8,432 bases of DNA from an uncultured Spirochaetaceae bacterium (lineage in GTDB: Bacteria > Spirochaetota > Spirochaetia > Treponematales > Treponemataceae), in the NCBI GenBank assembly GCA_902773215.1, contig CACYDQ010000132.1, forward strand, positions 1 through 8,432. Direction: 5' to 3'. Every line of letters starts with the position of its first letter. Position 1 is the first letter of the stretch. A program made the position numbers and the translations under genes. Below the pieces are notes generated by a model, which saw only the letters and a program-made list of their open reading frames with translations, made no database searches and was not told the DNA's origin. This document shows, piece by piece, positions 5,605 to 8,432 of the stretch.

Positions 5605-6906
5605 ATGATTTGGAATGAGCCGAAAGAGTGCATGGACAGGGAGCTGCTGAGGAAGCTCCAGGGCGAGAGGCTGGTAAAGGTCGTCAACCACGTATACCAC
5701 AACGTGCCGTCCTACCGCAAGAAGATGCAGGAGGCGGGGCTGGAGCCGGGCGACATCCGGGGGCTGGAGGACCTGCCCAAGCTCCCCTTCACGACATACG
5801 AGGATTTGAACCAGGCATATCCTTTCGGGCTTTCCGCGGTCCCGCAGGAGCAGCTGGTCCGCGTGCACGCCTCGAGCGGCACGACCGGCAAGCCCAAGAT
5901 TGCCGTCTATACCCGGCGGGACATAGACCTCTGGTCTGAGTGCGCCGCCCGCTGCCTTGCCATGGCGGGCATAACGCGGAACGACGTCATCCAGGTCGGC
6001 TACGGCTACGGGCTGTTTACCGGAGGTCTCGGAGCCCACTACGGGGCGGAATACCTGGGCGCGCTCGTCATACCGATGTCCACGGGCAACACCAAGAAGC
6101 TCATCGACATGATGGTGGACTGCGGGGCGACCGCGATTGCCTGCACCCCCTCCTACCTGCTCCACGTTGCCGAGGATTTGGAGAAGTCCGGCATGATGGA
6201 CAAGATAAAGCTCAAGGCCGCCATTTGCGGGGCGGAGCCCTGGACCAACGAGATGCGGAGCGCGATGGAGAACAAGCTTCACATCAAGGCGTTCGACATC
6301 TACGGGCTTACCGAGGTGATGGGGCCGGGAGTCGCCGCCGACTGCGAGTACCACAAGGGACTGCACATCTGGGAGGACCACTTCCTTCCCGAGATAATCG
6401 ACCCCAAGACCCTCAAGCCGGTCGCTGACGGCGAGACCGGCGAGCTCGTCATCACGACGCTGACCAAGGAGGGCATGCCGATGATCCGCTACCGGACCAA
6501 GGACCTGACCAGCCTGGAGACCAGCCGCTGCGAGTGCGGGCGGACCATGGCGAGGATACAGCGCTTCAAGGGCCGCACGGACGATATGCTGATTATCCGC
6601 GGCGTGAACGTCTTCCCGTCTCAGGTGGAAGCCGCCCTGCTGACTGTGGACGGCACGACCCCGCACTACATGATTATCGTGGACCGGGTGGACAACACGG
6701 ACACGCTCGAGGTGCAGGTGGAGGTGGACGAGTCCTTCTTCTCCGACGAGGTCGGCAAGCTGGAAAAGCTTTCCCGCACGATTCACGACCGGCTCCGCGA
6801 GGCGCTCGGCCTGAACGCCAAGATAAGCCTGGTGCAGCCCAACTCGCTCGTGCACTCGGACGGCAAGACCAAGCACGTCACCGACAAGCGCAAGCTCTAT
6901 GTGTGA
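5605..6906 (+). CDS. Phenylacetate-CoA ligase (PaaK family adenylate-forming enzyme)
   Basis: This 433-residue enzyme, the usual PaaK length, should use ATP to adenylate an aryl acid and then form its CoA thioester. Key features are the phosphate loop SSGTTGKP (90-97), YGLTE (233-237), RTKDLTSL, the hinge FKGRTDDMLIIRGVNVFPSQ beginning at 321, and a Lys-rich C-terminal block (GKTKHVTDKRK, 420-430). Cys247, His254, Cys309 and Cys311 form what looks like a structural zinc site, as in some PaaK relatives. The ACT-domain gene downstream is the common partner of anaerobic PaaK paralogues linked to aromatic amino acid oxidation, not to the aerobic paa pathway; no other paa gene is present. Phenylacetate, indoleacetate or a hydroxyaryl acid are possible substrates. 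The ribosome site is weak (AGAGG about 11 bases upstream). A T-rich tract at 5545-5557 lies between it and the acetyltransferase gene. Confidence 0.93.
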   Translation: MIWNEPKECMDRELLRKLQGERLVKVVNHVYHNVPSYRKKMQEAGLEPGDIRGLEDLPKLPFTTYEDLNQAYPFGLSAVPQEQLVRVHASSGTTGKPKIAVYTRRDIDLWSECAARCLAMAGITRNDVIQVGYGYGLFTGGLGAHYGAEYLGALVIPMSTGNTKKLIDMMVDCGATAIACTPSYLLHVAEDLEKSGMMDKIKLKAAICGAEPWTNEMRSAMENKLHIKAFDIYGLTEVMGPGVAADCEYHKGLHIWEDHFLPEIIDPKTLKPVADGETGELVITTLTKEGMPMIRYRTKDLTSLETSRCECGRTMARIQRFKGRTDDMLIIRGVNVFPSQVEAALLTVDGTTPHYMIIVDRVDNTDTLEVQVEVDESFFSDEVGKLEKLSRTIHDRLREALGLNAKISLVQPNSLVHSDGKTKHVTDKRKLYV

Positions 6907-6921
6907 GAGGAGGTAGGATAC

Positions 6922-7341
6922 ATGTTCATCAAACAGCTTTCCGTTTTTCTGGAGAACAAGTCGGGGCAGCTTGAGGAGCTGCTGAAAATCCTCGCCGCGG
7001 AGAAAATCAACATCTTCTCCGCGAGCCTCGCGGACACCAACGACTTCGGCGTGCTCCGCATCCTCGTCAACGACACCGACAAGGCCTACCGGGTGCTCAA
7101 GGAGAAGGGCATCACGAGCAAGGCGAACGATGTCATCGGCGTGAGCGTCCCGAACCAGATCGGGGGCCTGCACAAGGTCGCCGCCCTGATTCTCGGCGCG
7201 GGAATCAACATCTCCTACATCTACGGGCTTTCCGTCGCGAACGGCGGCGCGAACATCGTCATGAAGACCGACGACCAGGAGAAGACCGTCAAGCTGCTCT
7301 CGGACAATGGCATCGTCCTGCTCAGGCAGGAGGATTTGTAG
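6922..7341 (+). CDS. Tandem ACT-domain protein, PaaK partner
   Basis: This 139-residue protein consists of two ACT domains, the small ligand-binding fold that senses amino acids. Domain one (about 1-66) has the signature VFLENKSGQLEELLKILAAE followed by INIFSASLADTNDFGVLRI; domain two (about 69-139) has VPNQIGGLHKVAALILGAG followed by INISYIYGL. There is no catalytic domain. It starts 15 bases after the ligase stop, with a strong AGGAGG (6908-6913) eight bases before the ATG, so the two are co-transcribed. From family context, this pair is repeatedly found beside or near indolepyruvate:ferredoxin oxidoreductase in anaerobes, which suggests that the ACT protein senses an aromatic amino acid or regulates the ligase; direct allostery is inference. 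The last residues (LLRQEDL) complete the second domain, so the gene is intact. Confidence 0.93.
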   Translation: MFIKQLSVFLENKSGQLEELLKILAAEKINIFSASLADTNDFGVLRILVNDTDKAYRVLKEKGITSKANDVIGVSVPNQIGGLHKVAALILGAGINISYIYGLSVANGGANIVMKTDDQEKTVKLLSDNGIVLLRQEDL

Positions 7342-7351
7342 GCCCGCCCCA

Positions 7352-7375
7352 GCCCCGGCGGAGTCCAGCCGGGGC
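7352..7375 (+). promoter_or_regulatory. Strong hairpin just before the cyclase start
   Basis: GCCCCGGC (7352-7359) pairs perfectly with GCCGGGGC (7368-7375) around an 8-base loop. It lies 10 bases after the ACT stop codon and has no T run after it, so it is a poor intrinsic terminator. It ends two bases before one possible cyclase ATG (7378) and 17 bases before another (7393). It could end or stabilise the ligase/ACT message, or restrain cyclase translation. Confidence 0.5.
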
Positions 7376-7392
7376 AAATGCAGCCGAATCGA

Positions 7393-8432
7393 ATGATGAA
7401 CGACAAGACGACTCTGAGCATCAGGAAGACGGGGCTTTTCTACCTGTGCATCGGCTATGCGATTTCTCTGCTCTTTTCCGAAATCTCAGGATTCCTGTAC
7501 GCTGTTTCCGGCCTCGAGGGCATTGAAAACGAGGTGTTCGCGGACTGGATTGCATACAGCAAAGGATTCCGTCTGGATTCGATTGCCCAGCTGGGCGGCT
7601 TCATCATTCCGGGAGCCTGCATGCTCGTCTACGCCTTTCCCCTCTTCCGGGGGAAGCGGACGGAGCTTACGGACAGGCGAATTCTGAACATGCCGATTAC
7701 AGCCTCGGTCCTCGTATTCCTCGGCTGGCTGTTCAACTTCGTCATCCGCTTCAGCCTTGCCCTGGCAGCGCATCTTTCGGGCGAGCGCAACTTTCTGTCC
7801 GTCCTGCTGCTTTTTCCCCTGTCAACGGTCATCACGGCGCTTCCGCCCATAACGCTCACCTACCTTGCGCTCGAAATTTTCAACCGGGTGGCAGTACTTC
7901 CCCGCCTCTTTCCCGACGGGAGCATCTTCTCCGTGAAGGGGGCGGTCAAGCCCTCGATTACCCTCCTCTTTATCATGGTCTTTTGCGCGGTCTGCCTCTA
8001 CCCCGTCTTTGAGATGACCTCCTACCTGATTCTCCGGGACTATTGCCTGACGCAGGTCGTCTCGTTCCGGCCGCTCCTGCACTGCCTCCTGCCGGTCCTG
8101 CTCGCCGTCATCATCATGGCAATCCTGCTCCGCCTTATCCGAAAGCCGCTCAAGCTGCTGTCCGCCGCCGTCGGCAGGGTGGAGCAGGGGGATTACACAC
8201 AGGGGGTACGCTACGTCTCCAACGACGAGTCGGGCATCCTCGCAGACGGCTTCAACAAGATGACCGCGTCCCTCGCGGAAAAGGAGTTCCTTCGCGACAC
8301 CTTCGGCAAGGTCGTGGACCCGCGCGTGCGCGACTACCTGACGAAGGGGGCCGTCTCCCTGCGCGGGGAGAGCCGGGAAGTGACCGTGCTCTTCTGCGAC
8401 ATCAGGAGCTTCACCGCGATGAGCGAGAAGCT
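7393..8432 (+). CDS. Membrane class III adenylate/guanylate cyclase, six TM helices plus HAMP (3' end outside window)
   Basis: The frame stays open to the window end, giving 346 residues. Six hydrophobic segments (near 13-36, 57-80, 95-120, 130-158, 175-200 and 227-250) form a polytopic membrane domain. A HAMP linker (about 247-300: RKPLKLLSAAVGRVEQGDY, then NDESGILADGFNKMTASLAE) follows. The cyclase domain then opens with FGKVVDPRVRDYL and EVTVLFCDIRSFTAMSEK, where Asp336 is the expected first metal-binding Asp. The second metal Asp and the substrate-selecting residues lie beyond the window, so ATP versus GTP cannot be decided; cAMP is usual for this architecture. The start is uncertain: ATG at 7378, 7393 and 7396 are all in frame and none has a clear Shine-Dalgarno. 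The hairpin at 7352-7375 disfavours 7378. It follows the ACT gene by 51 bases on the same strand. Confidence 0.9.
   Translation, partial: MMNDKTTLSIRKTGLFYLCIGYAISLLFSEISGFLYAVSGLEGIENEVFADWIAYSKGFRLDSIAQLGGFIIPGACMLVYAFPLFRGKRTELTDRRILNMPITASVLVFLGWLFNFVIRFSLALAAHLSGERNFLSVLLLFPLSTVITALPPITLTYLALEIFNRVAVLPRLFPDGSIFSVKGAVKPSITLLFIMVFCAVCLYPVFEMTSYLILRDYCLTQVVSFRPLLHCLLPVLLAVIIMAILLRLIRKPLKLLSAAVGRVEQGDYTQGVRYVSNDESGILADGFNKMTASLAEKEFLRDTFGKVVDPRVRDYLTKGAVSLRGESREVTVLFCDIRSFTAMSEK

Noticed and set aside
5536..7377. A 613-codon open frame on the - strand opposite the ligase and ACT genes
   Set aside because: Its composition (many Val, Leu, His, Arg, Asp and no domain motif) is that expected of the antisense of GC-rich genes, and the + strand holds two well-recognised proteins.

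Overview
This is GC-rich bacterial DNA (about 60% by eye) that is densely coding and has no RNA gene, mobile element or CRISPR array. I infer an anaerobic spirochaete of the Treponema type. The grounds are relaxed lipoboxes (L-F-A-S-C), a six-helix HAMP adenylate cyclase, and a PaaK plus double-ACT pair typical of amino-acid-fermenting anaerobes. No marker gene proves this, and some Clostridia could look similar.

Layout, left to right. (1) Bases 1-387 hold the 3' end of an unrecognised, possibly TPR-like gene with an acidic Tyr/Ser/Asp tail. It is closed by a textbook terminator (392-422). (2) Next come carA (443-1780) and a membrane protein resembling an ECF-transporter S component (1787-2437), on the + strand and closely spaced; carB does not follow. 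(3) Converging on them from the - strand is a two-component system of the NarL/LuxR type. The response regulator (4360-3665) comes first and the histidine kinase (3663-2488) second, separated by one base. The kinase ends in an 11-G homopolymer. (4) Upstream of these on the - strand is a small lipoprotein gene (4827-4474) with its own promoter and terminator. (5) Divergent from it on the + strand are a GNAT acetyltransferase of the phosphinothricin/methionine-sulfone type (4997-5527), a phenylacetate-CoA ligase paralogue (5605-6906) and a tandem ACT-domain protein (6922-7341). Last is a six-TM HAMP class III adenylate cyclase (7393 onward) that runs off the window end.

How the genes fit together. 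The PaaK-like ligase and the ACT protein form a recognised pair, thought to activate aryl acids made from aromatic amino acids, with the ACT protein sensing an amino acid. The kinase and regulator form one signalling unit with unknown input. The cyclase is a second signalling input that may be co-transcribed with the ligase pair.

The less ordinary features are regulatory. Two promoters (carA and the acetyltransferase) sit so close to their start codons that leaderless mRNAs are predicted, and two promoters appear to overlap the preceding gene's terminator. I found no wholly new multi-gene system here.
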